From Methylobacterium marchantiae (lineage in GTDB: Bacteria; Pseudomonadota; Alphaproteobacteria; Rhizobiales; Beijerinckiaceae): a DNA stretch of 64,000 nucleotides. The position numbers and the translations under genes were made by a program. Positions 36,009 through 45,184 of this stretch are shown in pieces; position 1 is the stretch's first letter, and each line of letters opens with the position of its first letter. Location of the stretch: positions 1-64,000 of the forward strand of contig NZ_BPQT01000050.1 in assembly GCF_022179405.1 (NCBI RefSeq), written 5' to 3'. The notes under the pieces are model-generated. The model had not been told where the DNA came from. It saw nothing but the letters and a program-made list of their open reading frames with translations, and did not search any database.

Positions 36009-36971
36009 ATGAATCAGAGAATCGACAATAGGACGCGGCGCATCAAGGCGGGACATGACCCGGCCAAACCCGTGTCCACCTTCACGGCCTTCGGCTTGGC
36101 GGCGGAGGCCGTGCCTCTTGACCCTGGACTCCACGTGGTCGCGACCCCGATCGGCAATCTCAAGGATGTGTCGTTTCGCGCGCTGGCGACACTGGCTGCC
36201 GCCGACACTGTGCTCGCCGAGGATACCCGCGTCACACGCACCTTGCTCATGCATTACGGCATCACGACTCCCCTGGTCGCCTATCACGAACATTCGAACG
36301 TGGCGGTGCGCGAGCGGATGATCGCCCGGATGCAGAACGGCGACGCACTGGCCCTGGTCTCGGATGCGGGAACGCCGCTGGTCTCGGACCCCGGATTCAA
36401 GCTCGTCCAAGCGGCGATCGAGGCTGGGATCGCGGTGACTCCGATCCCAGGTCCATCAGCGGTCATGACCGCCATCGTCGCTGCCGGTCTGCCCACAGAC
36501 CGCTTTTTCTTCGAAGGGTTTCTGCCTCAGAAGTCGGGTGCACGGCGCAACCGGCTTGCGACGCTCGGACAGATTCCTGGAACACTGGTCTTGTTCGAAT
36601 CGCCTCATCGCCTGCCCGAGATGCTGGCCGATGCCGCCGCGATCCTCGGGGGAGCCCGGCCCGCGGCTGTCGCCCGCGAACTTACGAAGCTCTACGAGAC
36701 CATCCGGCGTGGCACCCTCGCCACGCTCGCAGAGACCTTTGCGGACGAGGGGGCTCCCAAGGGCGAGGTCGTGGTCGTGATCGGCACCAGTCCCGAGGAG
36801 CCCCCGGACGAGGAGGTCGAAGCCGGGCTCGATGCGGCGATCGAGACGGCACTTGCCCGCCACTCGATTAAGGATGCCGCCGCCCTCGTGGCTGACGCGA
36901 CCGGCCAGCCGCGTCGGGTGGTCTACGCGCGCGCCCTCGTCCTGGCTCGGCGCAACGATGCGAACATCTAA
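36009..36971 (+). CDS. rsmI: 16S rRNA (cytidine(1402)-2'-O)-methyltransferase
   Basis: SAM-dependent methyltransferase of 320 residues acting on C1402 in the decoding centre of 16S rRNA. The tetrapyrrole-methylase-fold motifs are [69 protein letters not shown] and [14 protein letters not shown]. The ATG at 36009 has AAGG upstream and adds a basic N-terminal tail of about 40 residues before the domain, as in other alphaproteobacteria. Its 3' end overlaps yraN by 14 nt. Confidence 0.95.
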   Translation: MNQRIDNRTRRIKAGHDPAKPVSTFTAFGLAAEAVPLDPGLHVVATPIGNLKDVSFRALATLAAADTVLAEDTRVTRTLLMHYGITTPLVAYHEHSNVAVRERMIARMQNGDALALVSDAGTPLVSDPGFKLVQAAIEAGIAVTPIPGPSAVMTAIVAAGLPTDRFFFEGFLPQKSGARRNRLATLGQIPGTLVLFESPHRLPEMLADAAAILGGARPAAVARELTKLYETIRRGTLATLAETFADEGAPKGEVVVVIGTSPEEPPDEEVEAGLDAAIETALARHSIKDAAALVADATGQPRRVVYARALVLARRNDANI

Positions 36972-37350
36972 GCCCGTCGATGCGAAGGGTCGGCGGCGCG
37001 CCACCTACCTTCGTGGCCAATCGGGCGAGACCTTCGCCCTGCTCGCCATGATGCTCAAAGGCTATCGCCCCCTGGGTCGGCGCTTCAGTGCTAACGGCGG
37101 TGAAATCGACCTGATCCTGCGCCGGGGTGACACCATCGCTTTTGTCGAGGTGAAAGCGAGAGCGTCGCTCGATGCGGCAAGGATCGCCATTGATGCAAAG
37201 AAGCAAGTCCGCTTCTCCCGCGCGGTGCGCGCCTGGATCGCACGCAACCCGCGCCATAAGGCCATGACGTTCAGGGCCGATGCGGTCTTCGTTGCGCCTC
37301 GTACTTGGCCTCGCCACCTCCCTGATGCCTTCGCGATCGAAGGGATGTGA
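36958..37350 (+). CDS. yraN: YraN family protein (UPF0102), endonuclease-like
   Basis: Protein of 130 residues with the restriction-endonuclease-like fold signature: [20 protein letters not shown] gives the D...ExK metal site. [20 protein letters not shown] precedes it. The family is conserved next to rsmI and a PBP activator but its biological role is unresolved. The ATG at 36958 lies inside rsmI (14-nt overlap), indicating coupling. A GC hairpin (arms ATGGAG/CTCCAT, 37363-37381) follows and might end the transcript. Confidence 0.9.
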   Translation: MRTSKPVDAKGRRRATYLRGQSGETFALLAMMLKGYRPLGRRFSANGGEIDLILRRGDTIAFVEVKARASLDAARIAIDAKKQVRFSRAVRAWIARNPRHKAMTFRADAVFVAPRTWPRHLPDAFAIEGM

Positions 37351-37575
37351 AGGTTGGGTGCCATGGAGCGGCGCACTCCATCCCCGAATCCGTTTTCTTC
37401 ACAGCTTCAAGCGCGACGGTAACCGGATCTTCGACACGGCACGACGCCTTGCAAAGCAGGCGACATCGTTGCTTCTACCGTGGGAACTATCAATCCTGAC
37501 AGTCGTCCGCTCACGCTTCGGCCGTTCGTGAAAGGCGGGCCATCCAGCAGACGACCCCCTCGATGGAAGCAGAGT

Positions 37576-37965
37576 CTACTTCCGTGCCGCCGCAAGGGCA
37601 GCGATCAGCGTGCGCTTCAGGTCGGCTTGGCTGAACGGCTTCTGGACTACGGGGCGGTCGCGAAACGGCTCACGGATTCCGGCGCCGCCATAGCCCGTCG
37701 AGAAGACGATGGGCAGGTCGCGCTCGGTAATCGCTTCGGCCACCGGATAGATCGGTTCGCCGGCGACATTGACGTCGAGGATCGCGACCTCGAAGGTCTC
37801 GGTCCGGGCCATCTCCAGAGCCGTCGCCAAACGCGCTGCCGGCCCGACGACGGTGCACCCGAAATCGAGCAGCATGTCCTCGAGCAGCATCGAAATGGCC
37901 GCTTCGTCCTCGACCACCAGAACCCTGGCGCCGTCGAGGAGAGTGTCGTTCTGTTCAGCACTCAC
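37576..37965 (-). CDS. Single-domain response regulator, FAT-GUY-like
   Basis: Protein of 129 residues consisting of a receiver domain only. The acidic pair is in VLVVEDEAA, the phospho-acceptor is Asp64 (AILDVNVAGEP), the switch Thr90 lies in PIVFSTGYGGAG and Lys109 in VVQKPF. The segment F(S)TGYG resembles the PFxFATG(G/Y) motif of the FAT-GUY receivers that work in the alphaproteobacterial general stress response and with HWE kinases. No output domain or kinase is adjacent. The GTG start at 37965 is chosen because the protein core starts just after; GGAAG lies upstream. With the NepR-REC protein it suggests elaborate phospho-control of the stress response. Confidence 0.8.
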   Translation of the reverse strand: MSAEQNDTLLDGARVLVVEDEAAISMLLEDMLLDFGCTVVGPAARLATALEMARTETFEVAILDVNVAGEPIYPVAEAITERDLPIVFSTGYGGAGIREPFRDRPVVQKPFSQADLKRTLIAALAAARK

Positions 37966-38152
37966 GCTGGGGATTCTTCCCTTCGATTCATTTTTGCTCG
38001 GAACGATGCCGTTATCTGAACCCTTTCGGGCTTGCCGTCCGAGGGATAGGCAAAAACGACGTACAGCGCTCGCAACAGCGATCGAGCCGTCGCCCGTTCC
38101 GATGGGCGTGTCAAGGCGCAGAAACATGTAGCGGGGGTTCAGGATCGGGTTA

Positions 38153-39145
38153 ATGTTATTGCACGATACATTTTCGCGTGTCAGGCCTTTGCCTGCGACA
38201 TTGGGTGCTGGCGACCGGCACAAACCTGCGCGCGTCAGCCGGCGCAGGGCCATGGCGATGTCGGGCGTCGCGACCCTTACGCGGATCCTTCCCGCATGGG
38301 CCGATCGACCTCTCGTGGTCGCCTCCAAGAGCGATACCGAGGGGGCGCTGACGGGAGCGATGATCGCTCTGGTCCTGCAGCATCTCGGCGTGCCCGTGAC
38401 GCGCAAGCTCGGGCTCGGACCGACCCTGATCGTCCGCAACGCGCTGCTGTCCGGGGAGGTCGACATCTACCCGGAATATACCGGCAATGGCGCCTTCTTC
38501 ACAGGAACCGAGACTGATCCTGCCTGGAAGCTGGCCCTGAACGCTTACGACACCATTCGGCGCAAGGACGCCGAGCGCGGGATCGTCTGGCTCGAAAAGG
38601 CGCCGGCCAACAACACTTGGCTCATCGCCCTCAACGGTGCCTTCGCACGGACGCGTCGCCTGGCGACGATGGTGGATTTTGCCAGGGTCGCGAATGAGGG
38701 CTTCATCCTCCTCGCGGCCTCCACCGAGTTCGTGGAGAGCCCGGCGGCACTTCCGTCCTTCGAGGCGGCCTATCGTTTCAGCCTCCCCCTCGATCGGATC
38801 ATCAGCCTGCCCGGAGGGGATACGGCAGTGACGGCCCGGGCTGCAGCGCAAGGGATCAGCGGAGTGAACGCGGGCATGGTCTATGGCACCGATGGGGCGC
38901 TCTCCGCTCTCGACCTGATCGTCATGAGCGACCCGCTCGGGGCTCAGATCGTCTACGAGGTCGCGCCCGTCATCCGCGCGTCGGCCCTGCAGCGATTTCC
39001 GTCGATCCGACCGGCTCTGGGCCGCGTCTTCGCCAGCCTCGACGCTCCGACCCTGCGCAGACTCAACGCCCGGATCACCGTGGACGGAGAGGTCGCAGAC
39101 GTCGTCGCGCGGCGATACCTCATCGAGCGTGGACTGATCGAGTGA
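38153..39145 (+). CDS. Osmoprotectant-type ABC transporter substrate-binding protein (OsmF/YehZ-like)
   Basis: Protein of 330 residues of the OpuAC/ProX type. An unusually long N-terminus contains a twin-arginine-like stretch (VSRRRAMAMSGVATLTRILP) before the cut near AWA|DRP. The mature lobe opens PLVVASKSDTEGALTGAMIA and holds NALLSGEVDIYPEYTGNG, the choline/betaine-site motif of the family. First gene of a three-gene operon; its stop overlaps the next start by 4 nt. Probable ligands are glycine betaine, choline or related quaternary amines, but YehZ-type systems often have low affinity and other roles. Confidence 0.85.
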   Translation: MLLHDTFSRVRPLPATLGAGDRHKPARVSRRRAMAMSGVATLTRILPAWADRPLVVASKSDTEGALTGAMIALVLQHLGVPVTRKLGLGPTLIVRNALLSGEVDIYPEYTGNGAFFTGTETDPAWKLALNAYDTIRRKDAERGIVWLEKAPANNTWLIALNGAFARTRRLATMVDFARVANEGFILLAASTEFVESPAALPSFEAAYRFSLPLDRIISLPGGDTAVTARAAAQGISGVNAGMVYGTDGALSALDLIVMSDPLGAQIVYEVAPVIRASALQRFPSIRPALGRVFASLDAPTLRRLNARITVDGEVADVVARRYLIERGLIE

Positions 39146-40326
39146 GGACGAAACCGACCCTCGCCATCCCGCTTCGGACCTTCTCTTTCCGCCATGCCAT
39201 GGCGGGGCTGCCGGTCGCCGGCCTGCTCCTCGCCGCACTCCATGGCCTGCCTCTGCTCAACCTCGCAGCCAACCGGCTGCTTCCCGGCGATCCCGTCTAC
39301 GCATCTGCCTTCGTGAATCCGTCGATCGGAATCGTCTCGATCCTGTCCATTGCAGCATCGGGCTTTCTCGTGAGGACGCAACGCGGCATCGGCGGCCTTC
39401 TCACATCGATCCTCTTCCTGGCAGCCTGGTCGGTGCTCCTGCTCGGCCTGGGTGCGCAGGCGGCTCACCTCGTCACGTCCCAGCCACCGGCGGCGAGTGC
39501 CAGCCTCGGTTCAGGCTTCTGGATTGCTTCGGTTTCGCTCTTGGTGCTGACGGGCATCAGCATCGGACATACGCATCGCCGTTGCCTCGGCGCGATCGCT
39601 GCGATGTGCGGATTGGGCCTCCCGATGGCGGCTTGGCACAGCGGTGGCCTCAACCACCTTTCGCTGGCCGTGGAATATGCAGGACGACAAGCGGCATTGC
39701 ATGATGCCGTCGTCGAACACCTGCTCCTGTCGGGCGGGGCGGTGTGCCTCGCTCTCTTCGCAGCGATCCTTCTCTCCCTCTGGCGCTCCGGCCAGAGTAT
39801 CGTCGGTCTCCTCGTCAGCGGCGTGCAGGTGATCCCCGCCGTCGCTCTGCTCGGAGGCCTCGTCGCTCTCGTTTCCGGGCTCGTTCGCGCCGTGCCCGCT
39901 TTGCGCGATCACGGTATCTCGGCCCTCGGACCGTGCCCTGCCGTCATTGGCATCGCCGCCTACCTGCTTCTCCCTCTCTGGCGAGGCATCGGCGCGGCCC
40001 TTCGTTCGGCCGACCCCGCGTCCATTGACGTTGCGGAAGCCCTCGGTCTGACGAAATTTCAGATTCTCAGAGATGTCCGGCTTCCGCTCGGCGCATCCGT
40101 GCTGGTCGGGTCTCTGAGGGTGGCTGTGGTCCAGAGCCTCGGCCTCGCGACGCTCGGCGCCATCATCGGCGCAGGCGGTCTCGGGCGGCTCGTCTTCGAT
40201 GGCATGGCGCAGTTCGCTTCCGATCTGATCCTCATCGGTGCCATCCCCATCATCGTCATGTCGCTGGCTGCGGAATGGGTCCTGAGCGCAATCGAGGCCC
40301 GTTGCCGGCTCAGGTGGCGTGCATGA
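39142..40326 (+). CDS. ABC transporter permease (YehY-like)
   Basis: Inner-membrane protein of 394 residues. The N-terminal half has about five extra helices beyond the BPD_transp_1 core, the size and layout of E. coli YehY. The ABC permease EAA loop appears as EALGLTKFQILRDVRLP, the contact for the ATPase. The GTG start overlaps the stop of the binding-protein gene (GTGA), and its own stop overlaps the next ATG (ATGA), so all three are coupled. Transports the ligand released by the periplasmic protein. Confidence 0.88.
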   Translation: MRTKPTLAIPLRTFSFRHAMAGLPVAGLLLAALHGLPLLNLAANRLLPGDPVYASAFVNPSIGIVSILSIAASGFLVRTQRGIGGLLTSILFLAAWSVLLLGLGAQAAHLVTSQPPAASASLGSGFWIASVSLLVLTGISIGHTHRRCLGAIAAMCGLGLPMAAWHSGGLNHLSLAVEYAGRQAALHDAVVEHLLLSGGAVCLALFAAILLSLWRSGQSIVGLLVSGVQVIPAVALLGGLVALVSGLVRAVPALRDHGISALGPCPAVIGIAAYLLLPLWRGIGAALRSADPASIDVAEALGLTKFQILRDVRLPLGASVLVGSLRVAVVQSLGLATLGAIIGAGGLGRLVFDGMAQFASDLILIGAIPIIVMSLAAEWVLSAIEARCRLRWRA

Positions 40327-41060
40327 GAGTTCGCCAGCATCCTGCCCTGGCTGTCGGTCTCGTCGGCGTTGCGCTCGCCGCGATGAGCCACCCGACCGCC
40401 GCCGCCTGGATCGTCGGCGGGTTTGGCGAAGAGCCGCGACGCGGTCTGAACCCGGACCGTCTCCTGACACTCGGAATCCACCATCTCTCTCTCTCGGCGG
40501 TCGGTCTCGCCCTGGTGGCGTTACTCGGTCTCGGTCTCGGGATTCTGGTTACGCGCGCATTTGCCGAGTCCGTACGGGGAGGCGTCGATGGCCTCGCAGC
40601 CGCCGCACAGGCGGTGCCGCCGGTGGTGATGGTCGCTCTCGCCCTCCCTATCCTCGGTTTCGGTGGACCACCGACCCTACTGGCGCTGGTCGCCTACGGC
40701 GTCATGCCGGTCCTGCGCGGGACGGTCAGCGCCCTGGAATCCGTCTCGGTCGAGGCGCGCGAGGCTGCCGAAGCCCTCGGCTTCACGAAGCTTCAGATAT
40801 TGTTGCGGGTGGAACTACCGTTGGCGATGCCGGGCCTCGTCGATGCCCTGCGCACGGCCGTTGTTCTCGCAATCGCCACCACGGCGGTCGGTGCGCTTGC
40901 CGGAGCTTCGACCCTCGGCACGCCCATCGTCGCCGGGCTTCAGAACCAGAACGTCCTGCCGATGTTGCAGGGAGTTCTCGCGACCGCCGCACTGGCCTTC
41001 CTCTGCGACGCGGCGATGCTCGCCCTCGCAGATCTGGCGCCAGGAGGAACGGCGAGGTGA
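40323..41060 (+). CDS. ABC transporter permease (YehW-like)
   Basis: Inner-membrane protein of 245 residues with six hydrophobic segments and the EAA loop EALGFTKLQILLRVELP. The central helices contain AAAQAVPPVVMVALALPILG. It is the second permease of the operon. The E. coli system also has an ATPase gene (yehX) in the same operon; here the next gene, only 8 nt on, is a convergent L,D-transpeptidase, so no ATPase is encoded nearby. The three-gene operon therefore depends on an ATPase from elsewhere. Confidence 0.88.
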   Translation: MRVRQHPALAVGLVGVALAAMSHPTAAAWIVGGFGEEPRRGLNPDRLLTLGIHHLSLSAVGLALVALLGLGLGILVTRAFAESVRGGVDGLAAAAQAVPPVVMVALALPILGFGGPPTLLALVAYGVMPVLRGTVSALESVSVEAREAAEALGFTKLQILLRVELPLAMPGLVDALRTAVVLAIATTAVGALAGASTLGTPIVAGLQNQNVLPMLQGVLATAALAFLCDAAMLALADLAPGGTAR

Positions 41061-41068
41061 TAACGCCC

Positions 41069-42274
41069 TCACTCGTCCTTGAACATCACCGTGGAGCCGC
41101 GCTCGATGCGGCTGGCGAGGTCGCGGGCGTCCCAGTTGGTCAAGCGGATGCAGCCATGAGATTCGGTCTTGCCGACCTTCTCCGGCTCGGGCGTGCCGTG
41201 GATGCCATAGGAAGGAATCGACAGGTCGATCCAGACGATGCCGACCGGATTGTTCGGACCGGGACGGATCGAAAACTTCTTCTTCGCGCTCACGCCCTTG
41301 AAGCGATATTTCGGGTTGTAGGTGTACCAGGGTTCGAAGGCGATGCCCTTCACCTTGGCTTCGCCGGAAGGAGCCGGCTTCTCCTCGCTACCGATCGAAG
41401 CGGGATAATAGGCGAGCAGAGTGCCGTCCTCGCCAAAGCCTCGAACGTGGCGTGTCGCCTTGTCGACCTCGATCCGCACGATGTCCTTTTTCGGAGTGTC
41501 TTCCGCCTTGTCGAAGCCGGACTTTCGTTCCGCCTTGATATCGGTCTTCGTCTGAGGCGCTGGTTTTCCGGTCTCCAAGGGCGGGACCGCCGCCACGACG
41601 ATGACGGTGCCAGCTTTGTCGAGGGCGGCATCGGGATTCAGCGCGGTGACGAGATCGCGCGACATGTGGAACCGCTCGGCCAGCATCTCGCGCAGATTGG
41701 TGTAGCTCATGGCTCCGAGATCGGCCTGCTCTTCCATCTTGGGAGGAATCCGATCGACGAAGGGACCCGCGACGTCGGCGTCGGTGATCGTGTAGGACAT
41801 CACGACCGGATCGCTACTGGACGCGACCAGCCTGTCAAAGAGATCTTGGTTCAACGACTTCGCCGGCGGCAATCCTCGCGCCACGGCGAAGGCCGAAAGA
41901 GCGCCGCGCATGTTCTCACCGTCGCGGCCATCAATGGCGCCGGGAGAGAAGCGAGCACGGTCCAGCAACACCTGCACCTTCACCAAGAGCGGCTGCGGAG
42001 GCTTTTCGGCCTTGCCCTCGGTCTTCCGCACGTCCTTTGCCCGCTTGTCCTCCTTCGTCTTCTCGGCGGCGGGTTTCCCCTTACTTTCCGGGGCGTCGGT
42101 GGATGTGAAGATGGCTGCATTGATGACGTCCGGCGTCAGCCTATCGATGGGAGCATCCCGGCTCGCTGTCTTCGCCTCTGCGCTCACGGCCGGCGATACC
42201 TCCGCCGATGATGGACCCGCGAGCCAGAACAGAGCCGTGAGCGCGATGGCGCTCGGCACGGGTAGATGGGCCAT
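41069..42274 (-). CDS. Exported L,D-transpeptidase with long N-terminal region
   Basis: Protein of 401 residues with a signal peptide (VPSAIALTALFWLAGPSSA). A Lys/Glu-rich linker follows (about 30-90), then a peptidoglycan-binding/LysM-type middle region (LVKVQVLLDRARFSPGAIDG, LREMLAERFHMSRDLVTALN). The C-terminal YkuD domain has the active site GIHGTPEPEKVGKTESHGCI with Cys375. It makes 3-3 crosslinks or related transfers in the periplasm. Domain order matches the YcbB-like exported enzymes of Rhizobiales. Distinct from the shorter L,D-transpeptidase at 12505-13158. An extensin-like envelope protein lies 77 nt upstream on the same strand. Confidence 0.92.
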   Translation of the reverse strand: MAHLPVPSAIALTALFWLAGPSSAEVSPAVSAEAKTASRDAPIDRLTPDVINAAIFTSTDAPESKGKPAAEKTKEDKRAKDVRKTEGKAEKPPQPLLVKVQVLLDRARFSPGAIDGRDGENMRGALSAFAVARGLPPAKSLNQDLFDRLVASSSDPVVMSYTITDADVAGPFVDRIPPKMEEQADLGAMSYTNLREMLAERFHMSRDLVTALNPDAALDKAGTVIVVAAVPPLETGKPAPQTKTDIKAERKSGFDKAEDTPKKDIVRIEVDKATRHVRGFGEDGTLLAYYPASIGSEEKPAPSGEAKVKGIAFEPWYTYNPKYRFKGVSAKKKFSIRPGPNNPVGIVWIDLSIPSYGIHGTPEPEKVGKTESHGCIRLTNWDARDLASRIERGSTVMFKDE

Positions 42275-42351
42275 TTTCGGTTCAACTCTCGCCGGGGGAT
42301 CGACATGTCCGCTCCTTCAAGCGTGACCGAGCCATCGGCGTTCCACCGCTC

Positions 42352-43284
42352 TTACTGACAGAGGCGATGCCCGGCATTTCGGTCGCGCTCGTCGAGGTGG
42401 AGGTGGTTGCCATGGGAGGCATCCGACCCGGGCCCGAGCACGGTGCGGAAGAAGCCGCAGGCCTTCGCGCGCACGGCGGTCTGGAACGTCGCCTCCGGCG
42501 TGCCGTCGAGACCCGCGCCGACCTGGATCGGCGCACGACCGTCGAAACCGAAGCCCATCACATCGACACCGTTGGCGAAGCTGTGTTCGCTGAGCTTGGC
42601 ATCGGGATCATGATTCTGGCCGCGACATTCGTAGGATGTGCCGATCGACAGGCTCCTGAGCGGGGCTTTGAGGATCTGACCGGCGGCTTCCTGAGCCTCG
42701 GTCGCCCAGCGCGCGAGGGCTTCGGCGGAATTGCAGACGAGGGTCGCCGGTGGGCTGAGCGCCAGGTCGCCGTGAAGCCGTGAGAGCTTCAGCGGCCTTT
42801 CGGCACCGCATTGGCCGTTCGCGATCGGCGGCAAAGGCTCGAACGTCGCGCCGAGGCGTTCGAGACGCTTGCGGCAGGCGGTGTCGTCGATCGGGGTCAC
42901 CGTCAGGACGAGCGGGGGCGATACGACAGCCGGTGTCGTAAGATCGGTGGGGCGTGGAGGTGGCGTCGGCATCTCGGAGGCCACACCCGGTTCAGGCGAG
43001 ACCGGCGAGGAGGGCGACAGTTCCGCGGGCCTCTCGGGCGGCGCGGGAGCGTCCGGCAATGCCGGAGCGGTCGCAGGCGTCGGTGCCGGTTCGGGCTTCA
43101 GTTCGGCGGGACGTGCCGGCGGCTCGGGCATCGCCGGCGAAGCGGAAACCGAACGATCCTCGGCGGACAGCGCCGGGTGATTCAGCCGGACAGTCCCGAG
43201 GAAGAGCGCCGCGAGACCTGCACCGACGATGAGTCTGGTCCAGTGCCGGCCAGGCATGAAGACGTTGGCGAGGGCGGCCTTCAT
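42352..43284 (-). CDS. Extensin-like family exported protein
   Basis: Protein of 310 residues. An N-terminal hydrophobic anchor (RLIVGAGLAALFLGTVRL) precedes a Pro/Ala/Glu-rich linker (about 40-130) with repeated PEPPARPAEL-type segments. The C-terminal extensin-like domain has CRKRLERLGATFEPLPPIAN, SIGTSYECRGQNHD, LSEHSFANGVDVMGFGFDGR and SHGNHLHLDERDR. The paired His and Asp residues resemble D,D-carboxypeptidase/MepA-type metal sites, so a cell-wall hydrolase activity is plausible but not established. Same strand as the L,D-transpeptidase downstream, supporting an envelope role. Confidence 0.87.
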   Translation of the reverse strand: MKAALANVFMPGRHWTRLIVGAGLAALFLGTVRLNHPALSAEDRSVSASPAMPEPPARPAELKPEPAPTPATAPALPDAPAPPERPAELSPSSPVSPEPGVASEMPTPPPRPTDLTTPAVVSPPLVLTVTPIDDTACRKRLERLGATFEPLPPIANGQCGAERPLKLSRLHGDLALSPPATLVCNSAEALARWATEAQEAAGQILKAPLRSLSIGTSYECRGQNHDPDAKLSEHSFANGVDVMGFGFDGRAPIQVGAGLDGTPEATFQTAVRAKACGFFRTVLGPGSDASHGNHLHLDERDRNAGHRLCQ

Positions 43285-43362
43285 GTCGTCCTCGATCCAC
43301 CAACCACTCTGTCATCGCCGAAAGGCCGAGCCCGCGACGGACTCGGCCCCTTGGATGGACGC

Positions 43363-43554
43363 TCAGCCTTCCGAGCGAGCCGCAAGGCGGCTTGCGCCGA
43401 ACGACAGGATTCCGGCGACGACGAACAGCGCGACGAATGTCTTCACCGTAGCGGTGAAGAGCGTCGGTTCGATACCTGTATCCGTGTAGAGCAAGATGCC
43501 GATGGCTGCGATCGGGATGAGCAGGACGATCAGGACGGGGCCCAGCGGGTTCAT
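43363..43554 (-). CDS. Small two-helix membrane protein
   Basis: Protein of 63 residues, MNPLGPVLIVLLIPIAAIG, with a second hydrophobic helix VKTFVALFVVAGILSFGA and a basic C-terminal tail. Helix spacing suits a hairpin with both ends on one side. No family recognised. It lies between the extensin-like gene and the histidine kinase on the same strand; no functional link can be inferred. Confidence 0.6.
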   Translation of the reverse strand: MNPLGPVLIVLLIPIAAIGILLYTDTGIEPTLFTATVKTFVALFVVAGILSFGASRLAARSEG

Positions 43555-43677
43555 GGCGTACTCGCGTTTGTCGGGGCCGAGGTTCGGCCCTTCTCTCTAA
43601 AAGCGGCACCGGTCATAGCATCACTGCGCACAGGTGGGACACCTTAGGACGCAACAAATTTCATCGAACTTCGCTGG

Positions 43678-45105
43678 TCAGGCCGGAATGCGCACGGTTG
43701 CCCGCAAACCACCAAGCGGGCTGTCGTGAAGGCTGACATCGCCGCCATGGGCGCGGGCGATGTCACGGGCGATGGAGAGGCCGAGGCCCGATCCGCCCGC
43801 ATCCTGGCGCGCATCGTCGAGGCGGACGAAGGGTTTGAACACCTCTTCGCGATTCTCGTTGGCGATACCTGGCCCGTCGTCGTCGATGGAGACGAGAAAC
43901 GAGCGTGCCTCGGTCCGGCCGTGGATCGCGACCGTATCACCATAGCGAGCAGCGTTCGCGGCGAGGTTGAACAGACAGCGCCGGAACGCGTCCGGCCGTA
44001 AGGTGACTGTCGTGCGGCCGTCGAGCCCGACTTCCGCCACATGGGCGCCGAGCCGCTCGACGTCGGTCCGCAGATCTTCCAGCATCGCTCGCATGTCGGT
44101 CGGCACGGCGGCTTCGCCGGAATCGCCGCGGGCGAAGGCCAGGTAGGCCTCCAGCATTCGGCTCATCTCGTCGACGTCGCGCTGCAGGTCTTCTACCTCC
44201 GCGGTCTGTTCTACGAGGGCGAGGGAGAGCTTGAACCGGGTGATGATGGTGCGCAGATCGTGGCTGACTCCGTTGAGCATGGTCGTGCGCTGTTCCATGG
44301 CGCGTTCGATGCGCCGCTTCATCTCGATGAAGGCGTGACCGGCCTGGCGCACTTCGCGGGCGCCACGTGGCCGGAACTCGATCTCACGACCTTTGCCGAA
44401 ACTCTCGGCCACGGCAGCGAGACGTAGGATCGGCTTGATCTGATTGCGCAGGAAGAGGATCGCGACGCCGAGCAGAACGAGGGACGAGCCGCTCATCCAG
44501 AGAAGGAAGATGTGCGAATTCGAGGCATAGGCCATGCTCCGCCGGGCGGTCACCCGCAGCACCCCGTCGGGGATCTCGACACGGATTTCGATCAGGCTGG
44601 AGCGACCCACCGTATCGATCCAGAACGGCCGGCCGATCTGCTTGGCGAGTTCTTCGGAAAGAGCTTCGTCGAGGATCGAGAAGAATGGGCGCGGACCCGG
44701 GAGCGGAAGCTTGGCCCCCTTCAGGATGTCGAGGTCGAGGTTCAGCCGCGTCCCGGCAATGCGTGTGAGCGTGTCGGCGTCCTTGTCCTGCGGATAGCTC
44801 TCGTAGATGTCGATGAGGGCTGCCACGTCGGCCGTCACGGCGGCCGACAAGCGTCGGGTCACCAGTTGCCAGTGCCGCTCCATGAAGGTGTAGGCGATCA
44901 CCGATTGCAGCAGCACGACCGGAGCGATGATGATGATCAACGAACGGGCATAGAGGCCCTTCGGCAGGGCATTGCCGATGGCGCGTGCAACCGTCTTCCA
45001 CATTCGGCGCGGATTTGGCCGGGCGCGGCTTAGGGCCGTGATTTTCTTGACGATCTGCCACAGCGTCAGGTCAGCTAGCGCCATCGCGCGATCCGTAGGA
45101 AACAC
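43678..45105 (-). CDS. Membrane sensor histidine kinase (EnvZ-like), partner of PetR
   Basis: Protein of 475 residues with TM1 at about 54-75 and a periplasmic loop of about 120 residues. TM2 is at 198-220 and a HAMP domain runs to about 270. HisKA has the H-box GVSHDLRTIITRFKLSL with His282, and the HATPase domain shows FNLAANAARYG (N-box), DDDGPGIA and GGSGLGLSIARDIARAHGG. Where most kinases have SHDLRTP the Pro is Ile. It follows petP and petR with a 79-nt gap and most likely phosphorylates PetR. The start may be ATG 45084 rather than the GTG used here. Confidence 0.88.
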   Translation of the reverse strand: MFPTDRAMALADLTLWQIVKKITALSRARPNPRRMWKTVARAIGNALPKGLYARSLIIIIAPVVLLQSVIAYTFMERHWQLVTRRLSAAVTADVAALIDIYESYPQDKDADTLTRIAGTRLNLDLDILKGAKLPLPGPRPFFSILDEALSEELAKQIGRPFWIDTVGRSSLIEIRVEIPDGVLRVTARRSMAYASNSHIFLLWMSGSSLVLLGVAILFLRNQIKPILRLAAVAESFGKGREIEFRPRGAREVRQAGHAFIEMKRRIERAMEQRTTMLNGVSHDLRTIITRFKLSLALVEQTAEVEDLQRDVDEMSRMLEAYLAFARGDSGEAAVPTDMRAMLEDLRTDVERLGAHVAEVGLDGRTTVTLRPDAFRRCLFNLAANAARYGDTVAIHGRTEARSFLVSIDDDGPGIANENREEVFKPFVRLDDARQDAGGSGLGLSIARDIARAHGGDVSLHDSPLGGLRATVRIPA

Positions 45106-45184
45106 CCAATCCGTCCGGTGCTCCAGGCTCGCGCGATCGCATGGCGTCGCGCGGAAAACCCAAAACCACTCTTCGGCTTCATGC

